Shown here piece by piece: positions 21,871 through 30,309 of a stretch of DNA of 64,000 nucleotides. The stretch is from Mycolicibacterium parafortuitum (GTDB taxonomy: Bacteria > Actinomycetota > Actinomycetes > Mycobacteriales > Mycobacteriaceae), in the NCBI RefSeq assembly GCF_010725485.1, contig NZ_AP022598.1:1488001-1552000 (forward strand), given 5' to 3'. Position 1 is the first letter of the stretch. Each line of letters starts with the position of its first letter. The position numbers were made by a program, and so were the translations under genes. Below the pieces are notes generated by a model, which saw nothing but the letters and a program-made list of their open reading frames with translations, was not told the origin of the DNA and made no database searches.

Positions 21871-23943
21871 CTACACGCCGATGTTGCCGCCTGTCTTCCA
21901 CACCGCCACCACCGACGGCCGTGCCGTGCCGTTTCCGCCTTCGGGCCAGCGGGATTGCGGACTGTCGATGGTGTTCTCGTCGTTCTCCCCGGGGTGCTGC
22001 ACGCACACGGTGACGAGGTCGTCGGTGACGACGGGTCCGCAGGTCTCTGCGCCGAGCGGCACGGTCAGGAACTGTTTGGTCTCGCCGCGGTTCGGGCCGT
22101 CCAGCGCCACGGCGAACAGACCGTCGTTGGAATCCAGCGCGTTGCCGTCGGTGGAGATCCACAGGTTGCCGTGGCTGTCGAAGGCGAGGTTGTCCGGGCA
22201 GGAGATCGGACTGACCTTCGTCTTGTCGAATCCGCCGTAGTAGGTGTCCGCGGCGGCCGGATCTCCGCAGACCAGCAACAGATCCCAGGTGAACGTCGTG
22301 CCGGCGTGGTCGTCGGTGATCTCCAGGATCTGGCCACTCTTGTTGTCGTTGCGGGGATTCGGCGCATCGGCGGGTGCCTTGCCGTCCGCGCCACGCCGGT
22401 CGTTGTTGGTCAGCGCGACGTAGACCTTGCCGGTCTTCGGGTTGGTCTCGATGTCCTCCGGGCGGTCCATCTTGGTGGCACCGACCTTGTCGGCGGCCAT
22501 CCGGGTGAACACGGCGGCCTCCGCGGCGGTGACCCCGCCGACCAGGGATTGGGCCTGCCCGTCCGGTCCCGACCGCAGCAGCGGAATCCACGTGCCGGAG
22601 CCGGCGAACGACCCATTCGCCGGCAAGGCGCCCGAGCCGTCGATCTCGTCGGCCGGGATCTCGCTGGAGAGCTTGGCGACGTAGAGGGTGCCCTCGTCGA
22701 GGATGGCCATGTTGTTCGCCATCGCGGCGGGATCGGTGCCGGGCTGAATTCTGCGGGAGGAGACGAACTTGTACATGTAGTCGAAGCGCTCGTCGTCGCC
22801 GGTGTAGGCCACGACGGTGCCGTCGGCGGTCACGTGGATGGTGGCACCCTCGTGTTTGAGCCGCCCCAGCGCGGTGTGCTTGACCGGCGTGGACGTCGGG
22901 TCCCACGGATTCAGCTCCACCACGTAACCGAAGCGGTTGACCTCGTTGGGTGTCTCGTCCAGGTCGAACCGGGGATCGAAGGTCTCCCAGAGCAATTCAG
23001 AGGGTTCGTACGAGATGCCGTACCGGCGCCGGCGGTCGGCGTCGACGGGTGTGGGCGCGGCGGAGCCTTCCGCCGCGCCGAAATAGCCGTGGAAGTTCTC
23101 CTCCCCGGACAGCACGGTGCCCCACGGTGTCACCCCGCCGGCACAGTTGGCGATGGTGCCGAGGACGGTGCGGCCGTCCGGGTCGGCCTGGGTCTTGACG
23201 AGCGGGGTGCCGGCCGCCGGTCCGGTGAGCAGGAACGGGCTGTCGCCGGTGATGCGGCGGTTGTAGCGCCCCATCACAGGCCTCAGGCCGCCGCCAGGTG
23301 TGCGTTCGACCTCCACGACACCCATCCCCATCGAGGCGATCTCGACGTCGAACTGATCCCGCGTCGGAGCGGCGGCGTCATAGCCGGGGAACATGAATTG
23401 TGGTGTGGCGTACTCGAAGTTGGTGACCAGCAGGAAGCGGTCCGACTGTCCGGGGACCGGCAGCAACCCGGCGAAGTCGTTGTTGAAGCCGAACTGCGTG
23501 CGCTGGGTGGCGCCGGTCTGCTTGGTGACGTCGAAGGCCGGGGCGCCGGGCAGGACGGGGTCGCCCCAGCTGATGACCACGGCCTGCTGGTAGCCGTCGG
23601 CGACGACGACGGCGTCCTCACTGTTGGGGGCGACCGACACGAAGTTCATGCCGGCCGGCGGCTGGGCAGCAGCGGACGCCGACGAGGTCGTCGGCGCGGG
23701 CTCGGAGGTGTTCGAGCATGCGGCCAGGACGGAACCGGCTCCGACGGCGAGCACGGCGACGCCGCCGGCCTGCAGGACGGCGCGGCGCGAGACGGCCTTG
23801 GCGATGTCGCCGAAGTACTCGTTGCCGCTCGTGTTCGGCGCCGGCTTCGAACACGCGTTACCGCACTTGTGGACACAGGTCACGTGCTGGCGCTTCGATT
23901 TGCCGTCATGGGTGACAAGGAGATTGAGCGGCACGAGCGCCAT
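21871..23943 (-). CDS. PhoX-type (DUF839) phosphatase-like lipoprotein, Tat-exported
   Basis: Protein of 690 residues of the PhoX/DUF839 family, calcium/iron-dependent alkaline phosphatases with a beta-propeller. The Tat motif SRRAVLQAGG lies near residue 52, followed by a hydrophobic core and lipobox LAAC, so the mature protein should be a lipoprotein. About 50 residues precede the twin arginines and contain a Cys cluster (VTCVHKCGNAC) seen in actinobacterial members. Propeller segments include ANCAGGVTPWGTVLSGEENF, FGYVVELNPWDP, RLKHEGATIHV, RPEDIETNPKTGKVYVALTN and CPDNLAFDSHGNLWISTDG. Activity is inferred from family. It is an accessory insertion between Rv0044c and Rv0045c orthologues. 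Confidence 0.88.
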   Translation of the reverse strand: MALVPLNLLVTHDGKSKRQHVTCVHKCGNACSKPAPNTSGNEYFGDIAKAVSRRAVLQAGGVAVLAVGAGSVLAACSNTSEPAPTTSSASAAAQPPAGMNFVSVAPNSEDAVVVADGYQQAVVISWGDPVLPGAPAFDVTKQTGATQRTQFGFNNDFAGLLPVPGQSDRFLLVTNFEYATPQFMFPGYDAAAPTRDQFDVEIASMGMGVVEVERTPGGGLRPVMGRYNRRITGDSPFLLTGPAAGTPLVKTQADPDGRTVLGTIANCAGGVTPWGTVLSGEENFHGYFGAAEGSAAPTPVDADRRRRYGISYEPSELLWETFDPRFDLDETPNEVNRFGYVVELNPWDPTSTPVKHTALGRLKHEGATIHVTADGTVVAYTGDDERFDYMYKFVSSRRIQPGTDPAAMANNMAILDEGTLYVAKLSSEIPADEIDGSGALPANGSFAGSGTWIPLLRSGPDGQAQSLVGGVTAAEAAVFTRMAADKVGATKMDRPEDIETNPKTGKVYVALTNNDRRGADGKAPADAPNPRNDNKSGQILEITDDHAGTTFTWDLLLVCGDPAAADTYYGGFDKTKVSPISCPDNLAFDSHGNLWISTDGNALDSNDGLFAVALDGPNRGETKQFLTVPLGAETCGPVVTDDLVTVCVQHPGENDENTIDSPQSRWPEGGNGTARPSVVAVWKTGGNIGV

Positions 23944-24175
23944 GGGATGTGATTCCTTCCAGCGGGGAGTTCGACCGGGGCTGGTCGGCCGAATGTGCGG
24001 AAGTTACGGCAGCCAGACCAGCAGCAGGCGGATTACGGGTGAACAGCAGTCGACGGACCGGTGTTCGCGCCGCTCCCTCGCCGGTCTGAGCCGCCCGAGG
24101 AATCTATGCGGAATTTGCTGACAGATGACAAAGCGGTGCGGTAGCGTCCCGCCCAGACTGTCGAGGGGGTCAATT

Positions 24176-24361
24176 ATGTCGCAGCCGCGCGCGAAACGAC
24201 CACGGATAAAACAAGATCAAAGTCCGCGGCGCGTGGCAGACCTCCCGGTTCGGCAGTGGCTGAAACTCGGCGCAGCTTCTGCGGGCATGGGCGCGGCATT
24301 GCTGGGCTTCACTCGCGAGCAGTCACTGGATCACGGTCATCGCAACATGGAAAACACATAG
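24176..24361 (+). pseudogene. Truncated copy of the tandem secreted-protein family: N-terminal signal region only
   Basis: An open frame of 61 codons starting at ATG 24176, with GAGGGGG 7-13 bases upstream. It encodes a basic start and the segment LPVRQWLKLGAASAGMGAA, then LLGF and an unrelated tail ending TAG at 24361. The segment WLKLGAASAGMGAALLGF is identical to that of the gene at 26278 and close to that of the gene at 24373. The similarity stops right after the codons for LLGF, so it looks like a deletion remnant. Its stop is 11 bases before the next ATG and its last bases supply the purine-rich AGGGGG site, so it may also work as a leader ORF. Confidence 0.65.
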
Positions 24362-24372
24362 GGGGCCGACAA

Positions 24373-26211
24373 ATGTCCACAGCCAGGCATCGCAAGGCAC
24401 GCAGGTCCGAAGATTTCGCGGTACGCCGCTGGTTGCACGCCGGCGCCGTGACGGCGGGCATGGGGGCCGCTCTGCTCGGCTTCGGTGTGCTCGGTGCGGA
24501 GATCGCCACCGCGGCAGCCGATACCGGCAGCGAGTCCGCGTCCTCAGGTGCGACCAACGCGGGCCCCTCCGCCGCAAACGATGCGGCGGGCTCCGCGGCG
24601 TCGGATGCTGCGTCGGATTCCGGGTCGGGCGCCACCGGCACGGCAGATGACGCCGACCCCGACGCCGACGCCGACACCGACGACGACACCGACGACGACG
24701 AGGCCGACGCCGACGCCGACGCCGTCGCCGAACGAGTGTCGGTCAAGCCGAAATCCCACCGGGCCACCGCGGCGGCCGAAACTGAGTCCGACGACGCCAC
24801 CGCGGAATCCGAGGACGCCGCCGCAGAAGCCGACGACGGGGCAGCGGCCGACAGTGACGACACCACCGCCGTCGCGGAGCCGCCAGTCCGGTCCACCGCG
24901 AACGTCGACAGCGATGAGGAACCGGCCGACGAGGACGAGTACGACTGGCCTGTGGCGCCGGCGCCGTACGTCTCGCCGCAGAGCGCGTATCAGATCCGGG
25001 TCGCGGAGATCCTCGACGATTGGACCGCCCGACACCAGGAGTGGGTCGACTCGCTGCAGATCTCGGACGAGCGCAAGGAGCGCATGCAGGAGTCGTTTTT
25101 GGCGATGCGCCGCACGTTCTTCAATCAGGCCCCAACGGTGGCGCCGGTCCAGATCACCGGCGTCCTCACCGGAGCGGTGACGGGCAATCTCGGCGGCGAC
25201 GACCCCGACGGGGACCGCCTGGTGTACATCCTGACCAAAGCCCCGACGTCAGGATCGGTGACGATCAATCGGGACGGCACGTATTCCTACACTCCCGGTG
25301 ACGATTTCAACGGCGTCGACACCTTCCGGGTCGCCGCGATCGATCTGGGGCTGCACATGAACCTGCTCCAGTTACTGCGTCCGGTGAGTAGCGGTGTGGC
25401 GACCTCCCTGATCAACCAGGGCGCCATCAAATTGGAGTTCACCGACAAGACGTCGTCGGACGACTGGAACGCAGAACGCCTGGCCGCATTGCGTGGAGCG
25501 GCGGAGGAACTGATCGAGTACTTCCGGGTGACGGCGCCGGTGACGTTGACCTATGACCTCACCGAAGACGACGATGACGACGACAGCACGCTGGCGTCCG
25601 CCGGCAGCGCTCTCGTCCAGAGCACCCCGGGCTTCTGGAAATCGGTGGTGCAGCAGAAGCTTCAGGACGGAGTCGACGCCAACGGCGACGCCGCCGACGG
25701 CGAGATCGAATGGAACTGGAACGAATCCTGGGGGCTGGGCGACGATATCGCCGACGACGAGTACGACTTCAAGGCCGTGCTGCGGCACGAGATGTTGCAC
25801 TCGTTCGGATTCACCGGCAGGATCAGGACGCCCGATGTGTACACCAAGCGCAACTGGTCCACCTATGCCAGCTTCGTGTCCGACAAGGACGGGGAGTTCG
25901 CCATCGGCGAGGACTTCCGGTGGGACAGCGCGTTCAATCCCAACCTCACCGGCGGCAACGGGGGCCTGTTCTTCGGCGGTCCCACCGCGGTTGCCGTGTA
26001 CGGCCGGCCGGTTCCGCTGTTCACCCCGGACCCGTTCGAGAACGGTTCGTCGACCAGTCACACCGATGACGAGACCTTCAAGGAGCCGCATCAGTTGCTG
26101 ATGAACCATGCAACCGGCAAGGGCCCGTCGGTCAGGGAGATCAGCGCCATCGAGGCCGGCATCCTGATCGACCTCGGGTACATCGTGGTGCAGCGACACG
26201 AGGTCGATTAG
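24373..26211 (+). CDS. Secreted HExxH metalloprotease-like protein with Ig/cadherin-like domain, tandem copy 1
   Basis: Protein of 612 residues, not matched to a named family. Residues 1-48 hold a basic start and a signal-like segment (FAVRRWLHAGAVTAGMGAAL) ending near ATAAADTG. Residues about 50-195 are an Ala/Asp/Ser-rich acidic linker. A conserved block (WVDSLQISDERKERMQESFL) leads to an Ig/cadherin-like repeat (GGDDPDGDRLVYIL ... GTYSYTPGDDFNGVDTFRVA). The C-terminal domain has RHEMLHSFGF with HExxH at 472-476 and ends with IEAGILIDLGYIVV, as in secreted zincins. No third His follows at the usual metzincin position. ATG 24373 was preferred over an upstream in-frame start because of AGGGGG before it. 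Confidence 0.8.
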   Translation: MSTARHRKARRSEDFAVRRWLHAGAVTAGMGAALLGFGVLGAEIATAAADTGSESASSGATNAGPSAANDAAGSAASDAASDSGSGATGTADDADPDADADTDDDTDDDEADADADAVAERVSVKPKSHRATAAAETESDDATAESEDAAAEADDGAAADSDDTTAVAEPPVRSTANVDSDEEPADEDEYDWPVAPAPYVSPQSAYQIRVAEILDDWTARHQEWVDSLQISDERKERMQESFLAMRRTFFNQAPTVAPVQITGVLTGAVTGNLGGDDPDGDRLVYILTKAPTSGSVTINRDGTYSYTPGDDFNGVDTFRVAAIDLGLHMNLLQLLRPVSSGVATSLINQGAIKLEFTDKTSSDDWNAERLAALRGAAEELIEYFRVTAPVTLTYDLTEDDDDDDSTLASAGSALVQSTPGFWKSVVQQKLQDGVDANGDAADGEIEWNWNESWGLGDDIADDEYDFKAVLRHEMLHSFGFTGRIRTPDVYTKRNWSTYASFVSDKDGEFAIGEDFRWDSAFNPNLTGGNGGLFFGGPTAVAVYGRPVPLFTPDPFENGSSTSHTDDETFKEPHQLLMNHATGKGPSVREISAIEAGILIDLGYIVVQRHEVD

Positions 26212-26277
26212 TGAGCACGTGCTAGAGCAGGGGTGTCACCGGCATCAGGTCGATCAGTGCGGATGAAGGGAAGTGAT

Positions 26278-28074
26278 GTGACGGCGGGTTGCGCGTCGCA
26301 CAGGGGACCGGCGCCAACGGGCGGCCGTCATCGCAAATCGGATGGCTTCGCGGTCCGGCGTTGGTTGAAGCTCGGTGCGGCCTCGGCGGGTATGGGGGCG
26401 GCGTTGCTCGGCTTCAGCCTCTTGAGTCCCGAACTCGGCGTAGCCGCGGCCGACTCAGGCAGCGAATCGGCGGCCGCGTCGGACTCCAGCGGGCCGGCAA
26501 AGCCGAGACGGTCGACGGATACGACCGAGGCGACGGAGGCCGGCGAAAAAGCCGACCAGGCTCGGGAATCCGACGACGACGCCGCTCAGACAGGGGTACG
26601 TCGGGCCGAAGACAAGCCCGACACGACCGGTGAGTTCGATACGACCGGCGAGGACGCAGATCTCGACGAGGTCGGCGACGACGCCACCGCAGAGGCCATC
26701 GTGCGGGGAAAGCCCGCTGCGACTGCGGCCACCGTGACCGTCGATCCGGATGTCGAGGACGATACCGAGCAGGTCGAATCCTCCAGCGCGGCAGCCGAAT
26801 CGCCCGCCCTGGTGCCGGCGACGGCGGCCGCACCGCCTCAGCCGCCCTACATTTCCGAGCAGAGCGAGTACCAGAAGTGGGTGGCGACGGTCCTCGACGA
26901 GTGGACCGAGAGGAACCAGGAGTGGGTGGACTCGCTGCAAGTCTCCGAGGAGAAGAAGCAGCGGTTGCAGGCGTCGTTCCTCGCGATGCGACGCACGTTG
27001 TTCAATCAGGCGCCGACGGTAGCGCCGATCCAGATCGCCGGCGTCATTTCCGGACCGGTCGTCGGTAGTCTCGGCGGCGTGGATCCCGACGGGGATCGTT
27101 TGATCTACGTGATGACCAGGGCGCCGAAGACAGGCACGGTGAAGTTCCACGCCGACGGCACCTACACCTATACTCCCGGCGAGGATTTCAGCGGAGTGGA
27201 CACATTCCACATCGCAGCGGTCGACATCGGACTGCACCTCAACCTGCTGCAACCGTTCCGCCCGGTCGCCAGCGGACTCGCGACGTCTCTGATCAACCAG
27301 GGCGCGGTGACTTTCGACTTCGCCTACACCTCAGGCAGCGACCACTGGGACGACGACAAGAAAGCCGCACTGCAGCGCGCCGCCGAGAAACTGATCCAGC
27401 ACTTCCGAGTCGTCAAACCCGTGGTACTCACTTATGACGTGACGGGATTCTACGATCCGTCGGTCGGCACGCTGGCGAACGCATACGGCCTGTTGATCAG
27501 CGACCAGGACGGCTTCTGGCCCAGCCGAATCATGCACGAGATCATCACCGGTGAGGACTCCAACGGTGCTGAAGCCGACGGCTACATCAACGTGAACTTC
27601 GCCAAGCCGTTCGCCTTCGGCGATGAGGTCCCCGGTGATCAGTTCGACTTCACGACGACGATCATGCACGAGCTCATCCACTCATTCGGCTTCGCACTCG
27701 GTTCCGGCGTCAACCGCAGGTGGCACTACTTCGGCAAATTCATGGTCAACGATGAAGCGAAAAGCCTGTTCAACGGTGATTACACGATCAACACCCAATA
27801 CGAGGGCAACATAACCGGAGCCAACAACGGCCTTTTCTTCGGCGGCGCGCATGCCGTCGCGGCCAACAACGGTCAGCTCGTGCGAATCTACACCCCGAAT
27901 CCTCTAGAGCCGGGCAGTTCGCTGACTCACCTGGACCTGCAGACGTTCCGCCATCTGATGATGAGCCCGGAGCTGGCCTTTGGCCCGGGGGTACGCACGC
28001 TGAGCGTCCTGGAACTCGCGATCATGCGAGACCTGGGCTACACGGTGGTCCCGGTGATGACGCTCAGGTCTTGA
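26278..28074 (+). CDS. Secreted HExxH metalloprotease-like protein with Ig/cadherin-like domain, tandem copy 2
   Basis: Protein of 598 residues, paralogue of the preceding gene along its length. The N terminus has FAVRRWLKLGAASAGMGAAL and a signal end near LGVAAADSG. The acidic linker is less Asp-rich than in copy 1. Shared blocks are EWVDSLQVSEEKKQRLQASF, NQAPTVAPIQIAG, DPDGDRLIYVMTRAPKTG and GTYTYTPGEDFSGVDTF. The zinc motif is MHELIHSFGF with HExxH at 464-468, and the end is SVLELAIMRDLGYTVV. The GTG at 26278 is favoured because AAGGGA lies 6 bases upstream; ATG 26263 and GTG 26233 are alternatives. It overlaps the convergent esterase gene by 11 bases. Peptidase activity is inferred from the motif. 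Confidence 0.8.
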   Translation: MTAGCASHRGPAPTGGRHRKSDGFAVRRWLKLGAASAGMGAALLGFSLLSPELGVAAADSGSESAAASDSSGPAKPRRSTDTTEATEAGEKADQARESDDDAAQTGVRRAEDKPDTTGEFDTTGEDADLDEVGDDATAEAIVRGKPAATAATVTVDPDVEDDTEQVESSSAAAESPALVPATAAAPPQPPYISEQSEYQKWVATVLDEWTERNQEWVDSLQVSEEKKQRLQASFLAMRRTLFNQAPTVAPIQIAGVISGPVVGSLGGVDPDGDRLIYVMTRAPKTGTVKFHADGTYTYTPGEDFSGVDTFHIAAVDIGLHLNLLQPFRPVASGLATSLINQGAVTFDFAYTSGSDHWDDDKKAALQRAAEKLIQHFRVVKPVVLTYDVTGFYDPSVGTLANAYGLLISDQDGFWPSRIMHEIITGEDSNGAEADGYINVNFAKPFAFGDEVPGDQFDFTTTIMHELIHSFGFALGSGVNRRWHYFGKFMVNDEAKSLFNGDYTINTQYEGNITGANNGLFFGGAHAVAANNGQLVRIYTPNPLEPGSSLTHLDLQTFRHLMMSPELAFGPGVRTLSVLELAIMRDLGYTVVPVMTLRS

Positions 28075-28960
28075 GTACACCTCGCAACAGGTCGACCAGC
28101 ACCCGCGGCTGGTCGCTCTGTACCGAGTGCCCGGAGTCGGCGACGATGTGGACCCCCTGGAAACCCGGTGCAGTGCGCGCGAACTCGTCGGCGTCGTCGT
28201 CGTTGACGAAGAACGAGTTGGCGCCGCGGATCAGCGTGGTCGGGGTGGTGAGCTTGGGGACGTCGTCCCACAGTCCTTCGAAGCCCTCGCCTTTGCGGAT
28301 GCTGTCGTAGCGCCAGGTCCACGTGCCGTCATCGAGTCGTTTGGCGTTGTGGAACACCCCGCGCCGCAACGACTCCCGGTCCCGGTGCGGGGCGGCGGCC
28401 ACGGTCACCTCGAGCATCGCGTCGAACGACGGGAACGTCCGGTCGCCCTGCACCAGCGCGACGGTGCCCTTCTGCGCGTCGGTCATCTCGGTGTGCCGTT
28501 CGGGTGCCGACGGTGTCACGTCGACCAGGACAAGTCTGCGCACCAGGTCCGGCGCCGTGACGGCCAGCCGCAGCGCCGTCAGCCCGCCCAGCGACATCCC
28601 GACGACGAGCTCGGCGTCGGGGGCCAGGTCGCGGATCACCGGCTCGAGCGCCTCGGCGTTGAGCTTCGGCCCGTAGTCACCGTCTTCGCGCCATCCGGAG
28701 CGGCCATGTCCCGGCAGATCCAGCGCCAGCGCCGGCATACCGAGGCCGAGGATCACGGTGTCCCAGGTGTGTGCGTTCTGTCCGCCGCCGTGCAGGAAGA
28801 CGACCTGCGGATCGTCGGCGCCGAACCTCACCCCGCTGATCGGCCCGTGATCGACCCTGGTGGCGGTGGGCAGGGGACCGGTCACGCCCGCCTGGCGGGC
28901 GTTCTCCTGCAGGAAGATGAACTCGGACAGGCTGGCCAGCTCGTCATCGGTGTCGTCCAT
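28064..28960 (-). CDS. Alpha/beta hydrolase (Rv0045c esterase orthologue)
   Basis: Serine hydrolase of 298 residues, the same length as M. tuberculosis Rv0045c, an esterase active on short ester substrates. The oxyanion motif is FLHGGGQNAHTWD, the nucleophile elbow is VVGMSLGGLTALRLA, the acid lies in the region after TTLIRGANSFFV and the catalytic His in VADSGHSVQSDQP. There is no signal peptide, so it is cytoplasmic. The ATG at 28960 begins MDDTDDELASLSEF. The gene is divergent from the Eis-type gene with 66 bp between starts, and its 3' end overlaps the convergent metalloprotease-like gene. Confidence 0.92.
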   Translation of the reverse strand: MDDTDDELASLSEFIFLQENARQAGVTGPLPTATRVDHGPISGVRFGADDPQVVFLHGGGQNAHTWDTVILGLGMPALALDLPGHGRSGWREDGDYGPKLNAEALEPVIRDLAPDAELVVGMSLGGLTALRLAVTAPDLVRRLVLVDVTPSAPERHTEMTDAQKGTVALVQGDRTFPSFDAMLEVTVAAAPHRDRESLRRGVFHNAKRLDDGTWTWRYDSIRKGEGFEGLWDDVPKLTTPTTLIRGANSFFVNDDDADEFARTAPGFQGVHIVADSGHSVQSDQPRVLVDLLRGVLKT

Positions 28961-29026
28961 GGTCTGACAGTACGCAGTCGATATTCGGATGCGGGCGCAG
29001 GTCCTGATGTGCCACGGTCGAATGTT

Positions 29027-30229
29027 GTGACAGCAGAACGAAGCGAACTGACAATCCGTACCGCCGACGAGGCGGACTGGCCCGGCATCGGGTTGGTCGC
29101 CGCGACGGGATTCGGGGTGTGGCGGCCCGAGGAGGCCGGGCAGGTCTGGCGGTCGATGATGCCGCCCGGCAGCGCCGTCATCGCGTGCGACGGCGACCAG
29201 GTCGTCGGCGTCTCGTTGTTCTTGGACCTGCAGCTGACCGTGCCCGGCGGTGCGGTGCTGCCGATGGCGGGGGTGTCGTTCGTGGCGGTGCTGCCCACGC
29301 ATCGGCGCCGCGGCGTGTTGACCGGAATGCTGGCCGAACTGCACCACCGCATGGGGGACTACCCGATCGCCGGGCTGGAGGCCAGCGAGGCGGAGATCTA
29401 CGGGCGGTTCGGCTACGGCCCCGCCACGGTGTGGGACAGCGTGTCGGTCGAACGGGAGCGGGCGCGGGTGCGGCCGGAGGTCCCGAATCCGGGTGGGGTG
29501 CGGGTGGTGCGGTCCGCCGAGCACCGCGCGCAGCTCGAGGACATCTATGAGCGGTGGCGGCTACAGACACCCGGCGGGCTACACACCCCGGCCCGGCTGT
29601 GGGACGAGATCCTCGCCGACCGGGAGAGTTCCCGCGACGGGGGCAGCGCGTTCTTCTGTCTGCTACACCCCGACGGGTTCGCGATGTACCGGGTGCACAG
29701 CGGCGACCGCAAGGACCGGGCCCAGGTCACCATGCTGGCCGCGGTGACCCCGGAGGCCTACATCGCGTTGTGGCGCACCCTGCTCGGGCTCGACCTGGTG
29801 GCGACGATCGACGTGGTGACCCATCCGGGCACGCTGCTGCCGTATCTGCTCACCGACCCGCGCCTGGTACATAGCGCCTACACCCGGGACGGGCTGTGGC
29901 TGCGGATGCTCGACATCCCGACGGTGCTGCAGGCCCGCACCTACAACGCGGATCTGTCTGTGGTGCTGGAGGTTTCGGATCCGTTGCTCGGTGGCGGCGG
30001 GCGCTTCGCGCTACAGGTGCGTGACGGCCGGGCCCGATGCGTGCCGACCGACGCTCCCGCCGACGTGCACATCGATCTGTCGGTGCTGGGCAGCCTCTAC
30101 CTCGGCGCACACCGGGCGTCGTCGTTCGCCGCGGCGCAGCGCCTGCGGTGTGCCGACCCGACCCAGGTGGCCGCGCTGGACGCGGCGTTCGCGTCGGACG
30201 TCCCCGCCGAGCTCAGCTACGGTTTCTGA
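29027..30229 (+). CDS. Eis-type GNAT N-acetyltransferase
   Basis: Protein of 400 residues with the three-part layout of the Eis family: an N-terminal GNAT domain (GVSFVAVLPTHRRRGVLTGM as acetyl-CoA loop with RRRG), a second GNAT-like domain, and a C-terminal SCP2-like domain (PADVHIDLSVLGSLYLGAHR). The C-terminal residue is Phe, as in Eis where the terminal carboxylate takes part in catalysis. Eis proteins acetylate aminoglycosides and other amines; which substrate applies here is unknown. The GTG at 29027 begins VTAERSELTIRTADE. It sits between the Rv0045c and ino1 orthologues, where M. tuberculosis has no such gene, so it is a lineage-specific insertion or a loss in M. tuberculosis. Confidence 0.88.
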   Translation: MTAERSELTIRTADEADWPGIGLVAATGFGVWRPEEAGQVWRSMMPPGSAVIACDGDQVVGVSLFLDLQLTVPGGAVLPMAGVSFVAVLPTHRRRGVLTGMLAELHHRMGDYPIAGLEASEAEIYGRFGYGPATVWDSVSVERERARVRPEVPNPGGVRVVRSAEHRAQLEDIYERWRLQTPGGLHTPARLWDEILADRESSRDGGSAFFCLLHPDGFAMYRVHSGDRKDRAQVTMLAAVTPEAYIALWRTLLGLDLVATIDVVTHPGTLLPYLLTDPRLVHSAYTRDGLWLRMLDIPTVLQARTYNADLSVVLEVSDPLLGGGGRFALQVRDGRARCVPTDAPADVHIDLSVLGSLYLGAHRASSFAAAQRLRCADPTQVAALDAAFASDVPAELSYGF

Positions 30230-30236
30230 AACGAAA

Positions 30237-30301
30237 CCGCCGAAATTGCGTTCCAGCAGCCGAACTTCGAGAAGCGGTCTGCTGGAACGCAATTTCGGCG
30301 G
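30237..30301. terminator. Perfect 23-bp inverted repeat between convergent genes
   Basis: Arms 30237-30259 and 30279-30301 are perfectly complementary (outer ends ccgccgaaattgcg and its complement), with a 19-base loop. The element sits between the Eis-type gene stop (30229) and the ino1 stop (30310), so it can act as a bidirectional terminator. The AT-containing, highly conserved arms also look like a dispersed extragenic palindrome. Confidence 0.7.
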
Positions 30302-30309
30302 AAGGAAAA

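Noticed and set aside
24650..24720. Repeated gacgcc/gacgac units considered as a CRISPR or tandem repeat array
   Set aside because: They are codons of an Asp-rich protein linker in frame; no spacers.
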